Source of the DNA: Nereocystis luetkeana
Taxonomy: Eukaryota > Sar > Phaeophyceae > Laminariales > Laminariaceae
Assembly: GCA_031213475.1 (NCBI GenBank)
Contig: JARUPZ010000009.1
Span: forward strand, 13,046,961-13,110,960
DNA length: 64,000 bases
Direction of reading: 5' to 3'
Shown here: positions 22,185 through 34,300 of the stretch, piece by piece
Layout: every line of letters begins with the position of its first letter
Position numbering within the stretch: the first letter of the stretch is position 1
Notes under the pieces: generated by a model
The model's database searches: none
Seen by the model: only the letters and a program-made list of their open reading frames with translations
What the model was told of the DNA's origin: nothing
Program-made: the position numbers and the translations under genes

Positions 22185-22717
22185 GTGAGTAACTAAAACG
22201 ATGCTCTTCGCGACCCTGGAAAAATACAGCAATGTCGAGTGTACCTCTATCGCCACTCTACGGTTGGCCCCAAACAATGTGATGTTCCATGTTCCTCTAG
22301 AAACTTCAAATCAGCCGTACTTACTGCTGTAGTGCCCACGAGTGCCACGTTTGCCCCTCTGTCTTACCCTGGGGGCCATAAGTCGACCCCTGTCTCCTAT
22401 TGGCACGTGGTGAAACTACAGGGTTTATGTGTATGATCGGTTACCTGAAGGAGGTGTCAATAGTAATCATCGGATGGTGCGTGACATAACGTAGAGCCCC
22501 GACGTATATTGAGGCCACATGCAAGCGCACGAACCAGGCGTATGCCGGTAACGTTTACCGCTCGGACTCGGTTGCAGACAATGACATCATGCTCAAAGGC
22601 CTTACTCCTGGCACCACACTGAGCGCCTGGTGCCCTGAACGATAATGCCCTTCTTTGGTACTGCTCACTACTTTCCTTTGGGTTCCGTTCGATATCGACG
22701 ACGCGGTGGCGACACTT

Positions 22718-22720
<3 letters not shown>

Positions 22721-22756
<36 letters not shown>
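22721..22756. repeat. (AT)18 microsatellite in an intron
   Basis: A perfect dinucleotide run about 90 bases upstream of the acceptor at 22,848. Confidence 0.97.
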
Positions 22757-22759
<3 letters not shown>

Positions 22760-22848
22760 TCACGCTAGCCGTAGGTAGAAAATGATGACGTAACCTGTAA
22801 AGTGCTCTTCCACCCGTTTCCCGCACTCAAACGTCGCGTGTGTTTCAG

Positions 22849-24031
22849 ACATGCTCAACTCCTGGGTGTATTACCTTGCAGTGGAAGACTGGAACGACAT
22901 ATCTCTTATATGCGACGACAACCAGTTCCAAAGCATGAACTGCTTCCATGCGAGTGGGGGTTTGGTGTCTCACGGCTGGGGCTGCTTATTTAGCAGCATG
23001 CCACACATGTGCGTCTTCGATACAGCCGAGGTCAGTTTGGGAAGCCGTTCATTTTTTATTTTTTATCAGGATGATGGCGGTACGGCAAGAAGTTAAGCCA
23101 CATACTGTACGAAAGAGCACTCTGTTTTGTGTCGCCCCTCTCCAATCTGCCCTTGCGTCTCTTGCGAGTACTGGCGTTCGCTATGATGGGGTGTAACGCT
23201 GAAGCACCCTCATATCCCTACGACAGGCCTGGACGAACCACTCTATTTCGGCAAATGTTTCAGATGAAGACCTACATACGGCCGCCGGTTGCACGTTTGA
23301 GGAAATCCGCAGCTCGAAATCTCGCATCGTCAACTCTCTCCAGGACCTGAACATCGATCATTTGGGCGCTTTGTCAGTGAGCTTCGACAATATTCATGGG
23401 TAGATACAAGAAGAGCTCACCAATACGTGAACCCCCCCGTCACGACCGCGTGAAATACCACGTGCACAGGCCTGTAGAAGTCTGTACATATTGTAGCCAA
23501 AACATGATCCGTGGTGGAGATCAAGTCTAAGAATCTGAGCTTTGGGGGGAAATGTCTGAGGTTTTTCAAGCAAACCGTCAGCTGTTTCGGGCGGATGTGG
23601 AGCCTCACGCTCTTACCGCAATCTGGCAGCACGGCAGCTATGACAACGCAGCTAAATTGTCACGGTATTGGGTTGTGATATGCAATCTGGGTGGCGTGCA
23701 CTATACATGCCGACCTAGTCCTTGCACATTTGGCCCCGTCATGTTTCAGGTGATGGCCAAATATCTATGGAGTTACATGACGCCTTGGGTCCGAAACGAC
23801 GTGAACTTTGTGATCCACACACAGAAGGTGGTCGAAGGGTTGCCCTTCTTGGGAATGCACGTCCGACGTGGAGATAAGCTGGCAGACGAGGCCAAGGCGA
23901 CTGACGTCAAGGTTCGTTCCGCACAGATGTTATTCCGGAATTTAATTGTGGCCTAGATCTGAGTCACCTCACCTCTTTGGTAAGCAGACATGAAATTGTT
24001 CAAACGCCGGTAAGGCCCCTATGTTTGTTTT

Positions 24032-24074
<43 letters not shown>

Positions 24075-24918
24075 CCCTGGAACACTTTCACATGCATGTT
24101 GCTCATATCTCTAGGAATACTTGAAGGCAGCGGTTACCTACCTTGATGACGAAACTACTTCAACGGGAGTGGATGGCATCAAAGCCATATGGGTGGCCTC
24201 CGATACTCCGGAAATTGCGGATGAGGTTCGTACACTCGCCCCCGCGTACTTTCCCAACGTACCCATGGAGACCATCGTGTACGTCGGACACGGGTTGGAA
24301 GGAAGTTCGTTCTCCACGGTGCAGGTGTGTTTTACGGCACTTGGAAGATTATCCCATTTCCCCACTCTTTTAAACGGCGACGACACAGTTGAATTGTCAC
24401 GCCCAAGGTGAAACCTTGATGCGCGGCGGGAACGTCACGATATAGAATTCGCATTGAACGGGGTACCCGCCTACCAGACATCTGGCCAGTTTTTATGTTT
24501 TCACTAAATGCTAAGGAAGACCGTGCGCAGATACAACTCAATTCGCCGTCCAAACGCATGTTCGGATTGAACAGAACTCACGAGATCGGGGGCCCCACTT
24601 GCTCTGAAGCTGGCAAACAATGTCACGCACATGTAGAGTTTGCTGGGAGCATAACTCATCCAGCTTTCCGCCCGTCCCCTTTGTCGACCCGCCGCGTTCT
24701 TGCTCTACTTTCGCAAGGATTACGGGTCATTCGTCTCTTTTCTGGCAGACCTCGAGAAGCTGGCTGCAGCTGAGCTTTTTGTCGGTACCTTCAGCTCCAA
24801 TGTTGCGAGACTCGTGGTGCTGTTTCGGGAGAGTTTGGGTAAACCTCGAACGTCGAGCATCAGCTTGGACGATCCCTCATGGTACCCAGCGAGACAGCGT
24901 AGTCTTCAGGTGGACTAA
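22849..24918 (+). CDS. FUT8-like alpha-fucosyltransferase (GT23 family), spliced
   Basis: Exons I can support are 22,849-23,030, 23,750-23,911, 24,115-24,324 and 24,718-24,918 (stop TAA), all with GT-AG borders; the last three join in phase 0. Another piece, about 23,264-23,376, probably belongs but does not match the phase of the first exon, so a small exon is unresolved. The 23,750 exon holds the GDP-fucose-binding motif H-V-R-R-G-D-K-x3-E-A, which in vertebrate FUT8 reads H-V-R-R-T-D-K-x3-E-A. The 24,115 exon carries the A-T/S-D-x-P/D segment (here A-S-D-T-P). The last exon has L-F-V-G-T-F-S-S-N-V-A-R and S-L-D-D-P, equivalent to the T-F-S-S-Q-V-C-R and S-L-D-D of FUT8. The first exon has a Cys/Gly-rich H-G-W-G-C segment, plausibly the G-C-G-Y-G-C region. 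Family members move fucose from GDP-fucose to N-glycan core GlcNAc or other acceptors in the Golgi. The SH3 domain found at the C-terminus of animal FUT8 is absent. The actual acceptor is unknown. Confidence 0.85.
24037..24072. repeat. (AT)n microsatellite in an intron
   Basis: It lies in the intron 23,912-24,114, about 40 bases from the acceptor. It is the second AT run close to an acceptor in this gene. Confidence 0.95.
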
Positions 24919-26999
24919 GGTTTATCCTCATACTGTGCGCAAAGCATGCTTGACCCTCCGTTGTATTGCAACTATTGGGTTTTGGCAGGGGGTGGGTTTT
25001 AATTGCGATGTTGATCTGTAGGTGTAGCCTCTAGTTGGTTGGACGCTTTCGCAGTACGTGTGTGGCCACAACTTTATCCATACCGATTGATGTTGAACGC
25101 TCAACAAACAAGCACTGACTGAGATCTGGGGCTCACACGGGGCATGCGATTGCAAGTTGGGCTGGTCTACCGACAATCCATACTTCTGACAGCGGACCAG
25201 TATTGGTAAAAGCGAAGGGTGCTACCAGGTAGCTTATGTTCTGGGAGCGTACGAAACTCCCCTACCGTTCAAAATATAGCTCTACTATGATATTGAGCAT
25301 TCGTCCAAACCTGGTGCGAGGCGCTTCGTCTTCACACTCTCGTGTATTTACCGTGAAGCCCAAAATCACCAACGTGTCAAGTAAATACGACGTTTGGTAA
25401 ACCCGCCCATTTTCTCCGAGGCTTCACACCGTTGATAGCACCACAGTCGAACGGATAGGTTCCAACCTGCACCACTAATTCTCCAGTTGTGCACTGGCCC
25501 GTGCCTCGTAGTAAACCGGGTCGGGTCTGTTGGGTTAGGGTCAGTCGCTCTCCAACAATATCAAACCGCTGGGAACGAGTGATGACTTCGGCAGATGCAT
25601 TCTGCTTATGGCCATGGATGCATCGTTCGGGCACTTAAGAGACGAGTTGTGATTATTTGCACGATTGCTAAACAGCGTGTCACCTGAAGACGTGAGGAAA
25701 TCGGCTTTTTCGCAAAGGGTTTCATACAACTGGACAGCGAAGGAATCAAAGAGTTGGCCGTATCTCGCTACGGTATTGCGAAATCACACAGTTCACCACT
25801 GTGCGGGTAATCCGTTGTGCGTTTCGGTGGGCCTAAATAAAATGCGGGTTTAGTGGAACTTCAATAAACACGTATTGGTCGGTGCGGCTCTGCTTCCATG
25901 TTCCAGGGTTCAGTTGGCATTTCCAAATGCCAAGCTGTATCGTTACAGTTCGTTTCCGCGGTGAAACCGGACCCTACCGCACGTAACCCGACCGGAGGAA
26001 ACCCGGTGCGTGCAGGCAGAAGGGATCAAAGGGTTGTGGGCGATTGTGCTCTGGAGGTCCAGGGATCGCCATAGAGCGGGCACGGCACACCCCTCGGACA
26101 CAGTCCAAGCAAAGTCTAAGAATCTAAGTATGCGGCTTCAAGAGTTACGGGCGTCTGTGACGAGAACGCCTAGCGTAGCAATGAATTTCCGAATGCTGCC
26201 TTAGTTGGAGCCACCATAGATTTGTGGGTATACACTGCATGCTTTCGATTTGGTTGATGTGTTATAAACCATTCCACCGTGACATAGCTTACTTCGATAA
26301 TTACCCCACGGCCAACGATACAACCAGTTAGGGTTCGAGCACTTACGTACTTACTTGCGTCATTGGCGTTATATGAAGAAGACATTTTCGTTGATGGAGA
26401 GTGATAGGAAACTCGCACCAGCAGGTTTCTGTCTTGATCGATGTTGGGATTGTTAAACAGCAGAGGATGCGGTCATCGCCGCATACTACTGAAGCATGAT
26501 TGAAACTGACATATTTTTGCGGTGCATCTCGGTATTATTTTTGCGTAGAGCGTAGTCTATCCTAGCAATAGTCGTCGCAATCACGTATTCAGCGTGGTAC
26601 AGTACAGTAGTAGCGGTATCGCCGTACAAGAACGAGAGGAGAGTGCTTGCTTTGGTCGACGATCGGTCAGTCGCTACATTGAGAATATCACGTGGAATGG
26701 GTTTTGCCACAAGCGAGTTGACGCTTTCCCCGCGCCCCCGCGCAGGCATCAACAGATAGGGGGCAAGGTTATGGTTAGGGTTAGGCTGGTCAATGCTTTG
26801 CCTTGTAGGGTACACATAGCCGTGGAAAGTGTAGTTGCCGAGTTGATAATGAATGTATACACCCCGATAACTCTCTCACATAGTCTAGGTTATGTTTTTG
26901 ACCCACAATAAGCCTTTTTAGCATTGCACATCTTATATCCTTTGCAAGCACAAGCCAGGTTGTGTAACCACTACCAGCGCAAAGCTCGTGCCTGTCGCC
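24919..26999. other. No gene recognised; protein-like minus-strand frames
   Basis: Minus-strand frames at 25,377-25,634 (G-Q-C-T-T-G-E-L-V-V-Q-V-G), 26,170-26,418 and 26,486-26,815 have balanced amino-acid use and no low-complexity runs, but no motif I can name. One TACCAGGTA lies near 25,222 and a short TTAGGG pair near 26,775. Whether these are exons of a minus-strand gene or chance cannot be decided by eye. Confidence 0.25.
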
Positions 27000-29100
27000 T
27001 TTCATCCTAGTAGAGGCCACGGGGTGTGCCCTCTCCTCGTTTAAAAAAGTGAAAATATTTACACCGCCCGTCTTTTTACGGGGACGCTGGCACGCGCAGG
27101 GATACGTCGCCAAGTACTCGCGCGTAGGGGTTTCGGCAACATGTACCCAACACTTGGAAGTACAGTTATGAGGGATTTGCAATCAAGATTCATATATCGT
27201 GGTTGTAGAATGGTCGACGCAAGTGTACCGAGGATCCTGAGCTTTTTCGCCCATGTCTGCGCTTTCTTGGACCCAATGGCCTACTACCCATCACGGGAAC
27301 GAAGCTTTGCGCCAGACATCATCTTGGACGGCGACTTCCTACGAGTTATACCATCCACTTAGGAAGGAGCAGTCTTCTAGTGAAGGCTATATCTTCATCG
27401 GGGATGTGGCCATTATTTGTGCTATGCTCCCTTGCGTAAAAGGAAACATTTTAGCTTTTTTTGCGTTTTTTTTGTGGCATTCGCTCGCTACTTCGAATAC
27501 ACCAAAACATATCGTGAGTTGTTTATAGCTGCTTACGACTGTCGCCTCCCCCCCCCCGACGCGCTCACAAACGCCGTCCTGATCATCCCTCACTTTCGCG
27601 GGCTGGAGTTTTCTGTCAAGAGCTGTAGCCGTCCGCAAGTAAAGTGCAAACGTTCTATTGTTGGGCTTTGTTTCTTATCTCATTTTGTGCACCCCAATGT
27701 TCGACCAATCGCGACAACTGGAGCACCTCTTGGTCGAGGTGAGGGCCTCTGTTGAAAACCTGCGGGGGGTCGATTGCGAGATAAACCCAACCTGCGCTGT
27801 GATGAACCCCTCCCACGTCACGGTCGCTCTCTGATGAGCACGAACCCGAGCCAAATGTTTGAACAAAGCGTGTTAACATATGATTTTTTCCATTTGCGAC
27901 AAAACATCTATTAATAGAGATTAGAGTCACTTGAAACCCGGGAACCAGGGGACGCTTGGGTGGCAGCGCCCCTTTGAGACATAATCTTTAGTTCCTATTC
28001 AATACCGAGGGCTTGCAGCAGTAGTGATTTTCGTCCTCTGCCACGTACGCAGTTTGAATGTAGTACCACCTGGAGAATACACTGGCCAACATAGGCCTCC
28101 ACCCTAGTTTGTTTCGTCATCCGTTTTCGACTGATAGATTGTAGTTTGCACTTGCTTGGTGTTGAGTGCATCGTTGTCGTGTGTGTCTTGTTGAACACGG
28201 TATATACGGGTAGCTCGACGGCGCAACCGGGGATTTTGATATATCACACCTACATCCCCCCGCAAAGGCGTCAAGACAAACAAAATATCTGGTTTGTGTG
28301 TGTGTGGCTGGTGGTCGGTGTGATGTGTGTGATTCGTGTGACAGCGACAGCGATCCGATGCAAATTCCCTCGCACAAAGTTCAAAAACGTTCAAGCTGAT
28401 CACGTCCCTCGTATGAATCCGACGTATATTGGCTGGTTTTATTCTCCTTCGCTGTTTGGTTGTACACTGCATGGTCATGTGACTAACGATTTTACAAAGC
28501 TGGCACGTACTTGTGGTTCAGCGCAGTCTTACCGTTTCACGGCTTTAAAAGGCATTCCATTCTGGAGTATGTGAGTGTCGAAGACTGTTCGCGATGTTTT
28601 CGACAGTAGGACCCAGAACACGACGAAAGCAGGTAAGGACGCGAGGTTTTAAGGACACAAGACACGGTCAGTGGTTGGTTTCCCTCACAGACTATCGTCG
28701 CAAGGGCAAGGGTCGACATTAATTTATACATATTTTGCGCCCAAGTTCGGCGACCTATTTCAATGTGCTTAAGCAAGAACTTAGCGCACTCAACATAGCA
28801 TGCCTCTTATTTCTCCCACCAGGTTGTTCGTCCATCGTAGCTCTTATGAACCGCTCACCACAGGTACAATCGTTGTCGCTATGCAGAGGTGGCCTACAGG
28901 TAGCCACCCAGCAAGTAGTACCTGTATTAGAGTACTAAGGAAGGCTCAGGGCGGGGAAATCCCCTAACTACCAACTCCTGTGTTCAGTTTTATGGAGTGT
29001 TTCCAAATGCGTAGAGAGAAGGGGCGTGGTCAAGTACCTCAGTCACCAGTCGGAAGGGTCGAAGTCGAGCAATTCGACGTGAGGTGTTGAGGGAAGAAAT
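27000..29100. other. Unidentified open frames on both strands
   Basis: Plus strand: 27,141-27,362 (A-P-D-I-I-L-D-G-D-F-L) and 27,417-27,755 (R-Y-F-E-Y-T-K-T-Y-R-E-L-F). Minus strand: 26,790-27,182 (130 residues, with G-Q-K-H-N-L-D-Y-V-R-E-L) and 27,655-27,930. Plus strand 28,146-28,574 is 142 residues with two hydrophobic segments near residues 6-20 and 48-62, so a small membrane protein is conceivable. No family was recognised. The lack of minisatellites matches the genic texture of 20.7-24.9 kb. Confidence 0.25.
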
Positions 29101-30719
29101 ACGCCCCCCCTTCAGTAGCACGTCAATTGTCTGTGAGTGTATTGGACTACGTCTATATACATGCGTGTACGGTAATACAGTAGTATCACCAGTTAGGTGC
29201 ATGTATCACTTCCATCGCTCCAATACAGCAGTACATGTTTGCATCGCGGGGTGTTTTGTAGTGTATTGCTGTTTCACTTTGCCCCCCCCCCCATAAGTGT
29301 TCATGACGTAGCTTGTACACTCTAATATAGGGCTTGGGGATGTCTGACTAAATCAAAACGGAATGTATTGATGTCGCCTACATCAATCCCTAGGTTGGAT
29401 TGCAGCAGGATACTGGGTCAGCGAAGCGACCAGCACCGAGCGAGGCAGTCCACCGTAGGACCACCAATCGCGCGCCCCCGGCTGGTGCAGGGGGGGGGGG
29501 GCAGGAGGCCTCGCCGGAAGCCTGATGTCGCTCTGTTGCGCACTCAAACCCGCATTGGCGTGGGGCGGTTGCGGTCGTCGACACGAAACAAGTATGAACA
29601 CATTGTGGCGAGATAAATCGATATCGCATGTGTCGACGATATGACGATCTTCATTTGTTTTCCTTTAGCCGGTGCATTGTTAATCGCCCTTGTTTTAATA
29701 CCTGGTAGGTAGTCCTACTGCATCCCTATCACGCATGGGACACACAATAGTCGGCTCTCGCCAGCAAAGCAAACACAAGAACACACAGATAAATGGAAAG
29801 CGAAGCGAAAACCAAGTAAAAACAACGATGTAACTGCTGTGCAACGAATGCTGTGTAAATTATGTAACCGGTATTTAGTACCCGGTAAGAGGTACTCATC
29901 TACGAGGAACAGAGCAAACATGATACAAGTGGAAGAAAGGAACGCGTCGACACTCCCAGCAACCCACGGGTGGCGGAGAGTTCCTCCTGAATTATCTATC
30001 CACCGGGAATGCTTGTGGTGGGTTTCAGTAACAAATACGACGTGTTTGTTGGACGTAGTCGAGAAAGAAAACACTGCTGGCGAACGTACTGACCACGTCA
30101 ATCAGTAGACCACTACTACCGGTATATACTGTTACAGTGCCAAACCCTACCGGCCTCTTGCATTTGTCGTGTCCGCATCGTTGATATCGAATCATTGAGC
30201 AGAAGCCCCTGCAAGCGAAACTACTGTGGGTTCGGGTCAGGGTGAGGGTTAGGAGGTCAAAATTAAAGGTCAATTCCAAATACGAGTACGGGTAAACCTT
30301 TTCCTCCTCGTACACAAGGTATAAACAAGTCGATCCTCCTATAGATCCTACACACACGATACCCGGTCGTTGACTAAAAAATACAGAGTATACTTTAGAA
30401 CAACAAGCAGAGTTTATTATTGGGGTCGAGTACCAACACAGAGACCCACGCGTCTTCTCTGGTGGATTATAGGCAGGCCTGCCCCCCGAAGACTCCTCTT
30501 GCGCTTTTACTTCGAATATGACAGCAGGGATGCGCAGACCGTTATATACTGCGAGATGTTTAGATCATCCTGCTTTGTAGAGCAGTAGTGCGTGCAGTAG
30601 TATTCATACACGTCGTACTATTGATACTAAATGATGACAACCAGGTAATAATATCGTGCTGCTATAGTGTCGTGCCAGGGTGTTCGTTTGCATGGTGATG
30701 ATCTTGATGATGGTATAGT
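29101..30719. other. No feature recognised
   Basis: Contains C-runs near 29,281 and G-runs near 29,489, a TACCTGGTA near 29,699, and a GGGTTAGG-like patch near 30,235-30,255. Short frames with Arg/Pro-rich content carry no domain. Confidence 0.4.
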
Positions 30720-30935
30720 GAGACCATGATGACGATGCTGATGCTCATAATGATGACAGCAGCTGCAGGCACAGCATCAATCGTGACATCGCAGACAGCA
30801 AGCAGCAGCATCAGCAGGAAGCCGGTAGCAGGCAGCACCGGCAACGAAAACAAGCAGCGGGAGAAGAAAGAAGCAACAACAGCAACAACAACCACAACAC
30901 GCAGCAGCAAGCAGTCTACCCCAGCTTCCAGTCCC
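30720..30935 (+). repeat. GATGAT / CAG / CAACAA microsatellite tract
   Basis: Imperfect (GAT)n followed by CAGCAGCAT- and AACAACAACC-type triplets. The open frames here (Ser/Thr-rich on plus, Cys/Val-rich on minus) follow from the triplets. Confidence 0.8.
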
Positions 30936-31329
30936 GCATGTAGCAGATTTGGCAAACAGAACTCGCACCTACAAAAACGGACGAGTTCTGCCCCAATTTT
31001 AATTTTTTAAGCCGAGTAAGGGCACGCATGACGCGTCCCCTCTTGTGTAAACGGATCTCACAGAATCAACTCCCCCCCTTGACGGGGATTCCACCGTACA
31101 GTCCGGGCGCGCACGGTGCTGCCCCCCCTCGCGTAGTCCAAACGCATCGTACCACAATATTACCCCGCACTGAAAAATATCAAGCACCGAGGCTGGGCCC
31201 GTACCACACTCCCCCCTCTTTCACAAAAGAAAATACTATTAGAGATCGGGAAGCGATATAGTAATAATCTAGAGTTTGTTGTTGTAGAGCGAATTAGGCG
31301 TTATGGTCCACATTCTTTGGCTGAGTAGG
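30936..31329. other. No feature recognised
   Basis: This flanks the Gypsy fossil. I looked for an LTR here matching the DNA after 37,950 and found none. Confidence 0.4.
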
Positions 31330-34300
31330 TACCAGTGGTACATAGCTTACCTCGACAACAACAGCGGGCACTGTTTGGTTTGTCGCGCTTGTGGGGCTAC
31401 CAAGTGGATACCGCACGGAGCGGTGCTGGCAGACTGGTAGAACACGCGAACAGACAGGGCCCGTGGCTTACATCTGGACAGCGGTCGCTCGCTGGGCCAG
31501 GTATTCGTGATTTCGTGATCAGGCATTTCGTGAATTCTGATTCTACATCGGATGTGGAGCGGAGGTGGGGCGCTTCATGAGTGGCATGTTGTTCGCTTGC
31601 GTCTCCCAATACTCCACCACAAGCCTCTAAACCATCCGGCGTTTTCTCTCCAGATGGAGAGATCGTCGTGAGGTGCGGGAACAGGAGTCCCCGACCCAAG
31701 AGTTCCGTATTGTCGTTGCGCTCTGCGTCTGCAAGCACGGCCGATCGAGACCCCCCGCTTGGCGCTTCAAGCCGTTGTCCGTGTGTCCGACCCTAAGCTG
31801 CACAAACAAAACGCACGCAAGGTTCAAAATGTGTATCACGCCGTGAGGGAGCACGAGCGTGAAAGTGATGTGGTCGTTGGCTCCTACTATAGTTTCGCCC
31901 AACCTCCAGCCATGCCGCAGCATCTACTGGGTACATGCTTGCAGCAGCTAGCCGTTTCAATACAATCTAAGAGGTAGGCTACCGTGTGCGGACCACTAAA
32001 ACGCCCAGCATCCCCTCGTACATGGTGCGGCCTCGACCTGATACGAAGCGCTCCGCAGATTGTACACCAGCATAATCGTATCTCGTTCCATCACCGGCGC
32101 GCCGCCGCTGTACATCACCTCCGCACAACGCCTCGCTCTCAAACGGTCGATACTTTATCTTTGAGGTGGATGCCTCATCTCAACAGTGTAGTTTGGCTTG
32201 TTACACGATTAACGCTCCCTCCAACTATCCGACACTCGTGCCGAACGTGCTGTCGGACGACGTTCGCAGCAATTTGTCAGTGACACACAGATCAGGAGGC
32301 AACCCCCAAGCACCCAACCCTTCACAAAACAGAGACCGCGTCTGGTTTCTGGTATTGCCACCATGGATCACTTTTCACTTACAACGAATGTCACGATTTA
32401 CAGCGGCCACGCTCAAACTTTGGATGCTTCGCCTTTTTGGATACAGGCTCCCCCCAGTCATTCCTGACATTCAACACCTTGAAGCGCATGGAGCAATCTG
32501 GCGCAGCTTCTACTCTATACGAAAACCAAACTCCGACACGATCCTGGGGCGGTTTCGGAACGACGTCCTCCCGACAGACCTCTACCAAAGTCCGCTTGAG
32601 CATTCCGTTCTTGAACGAGGATAAAGCTACTGCGTCCCTAGCCTTGTGGGCTTACATTTTTTCCTACGAGGTCATGTAGCACGATGTCCTCCGCGACCGC
32701 GACAGTAAGATGCGATTCAACGAGCGCTTTTACTATATTTCACCTCAACAACCAGGGGATAATCGCGTGCTCGGTCAAGTCGTTGTATGTCACCAAGCCG
32801 CACTTGGCGCCGTGGCCGCGGTCGCTGACTTGTCGGGTCCAACGGTCCGTAATCACCTTCTTCGGGCCGGTGACGGCAGTGCATCGCTTTAGGGCGACAC
32901 TTAGCTTGTTCAAGTTGCTCCGGTTGGCAACCACGAATCACCAGCTTTGAACGGGAGTTATCTCGTGGAAATGGTTCGAGGTTGCGCCATATTTTCCGCC
33001 GACGAACACCTGCTCAAACCATGGGCTCCAACAGCTTCGGATGGTTGGCCCAGCGTATTTGGAACGCGGCGATTTGCTCGAAACCTCTCGTTGCCCACTC
33101 TCTCCAGTACCTGTCGCATCGGGTTTGCACCAAGACGACAGCGGCTGGACACGGCACCTCGACACCCCCGACGAACCATAGTTGGTCGTCAATGGTCCTA
33201 TTACGCGCCCTTGGACAGATATCGCTCCCCCGCCCACCTTTTCTGATTCTTGTTCACCTCGGGAATGAAACACCCCCTCAAGTTGGCCACGGCTGTGCCA
33301 AGACCCTCGCGGCGAACCGCGAGCAGCGCGTCGAATTTATACAGGTATGGCAAACACGGCCTCGTTAAATTCAAATAAACCTCGTTCGATATCCACGGTC
33401 CAGGTTGAGACCCTTCCGTCTTAATCCAGTTAGAGGGCACCCTCACAAAGTTTGCACACGTATTGTACACGTCATTTACCGAGTTTCGTTCATGCTCCCT
33501 CCTGCCGTTAGATATTTCGCTTCTGCCCGGCGGCCCAACAGTGCCATTTTGCCCCTGACAGGTGAACGCCATCGTGCATAAAGGAAGGGACTCTATTGGA
33601 CGAATATCATGGGGCCGGCCTCACACAAAAATCGACCTCGCCATATTCGAGCCCTGTGGTCATCATACCTATGTATTCTGGCGGTATTCCACTCACCATC
33701 AACTATACGAAGTCGAATAAGAACAGCATCCTCGGGCAGCTCCCCATACCCCGGGTCGACGAGGTCCTGCAAAAGCTCGGCAGTGGCCGTGGTTTCCCCT
33801 CTTTGACTTGGTCTCTTCTTCCCATCAAATTACGATGCACAAAGGAACTATCCCCTTCCCAACCTTTTGCACAACCACACGTCACACGCGAGCGACGCAG
33901 CACCTGGATCACCTGGATGGTCTGTCAAGGTTGTCAACGAGGTCATCAACGGCCTAACCACTGTGGCCGACTACCTCCATGGTGTCATTGGCTTCGACCA
34001 GAATCCGTTTTCTTACATCATCAAGATCAAGGAACGTTTCAAGCAACTGAGAAAAAACAACCTTACGCTCTCGCTATTAAATGCGAAGATCGATGCCACC
34101 GGCCCATATTTTCTCGGCCACACTATCTGGCCCACCGGCATTTCGCCGAACGCTTCTAAGGTTGTTGCCCTCAAGAGCATAGCTATGCCCAAAGAACTAA
34201 ACGACCTACTAGAGGAAATTCGTGGGTGAAAAAGCCAAAACGATTCTGACCATCACATCATTCCTGAAGCAAGGGGTGAAAAACATGTTTAGACTTACCA

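Noticed and set aside
23552-23749. Extension of the fucosyltransferase exon upstream to the ATG at 23,552
   Set aside because: Although the frame is open, the translation does not match the family and an acceptor (ATGTTTCAG) lies just before the conserved part at 23,750.
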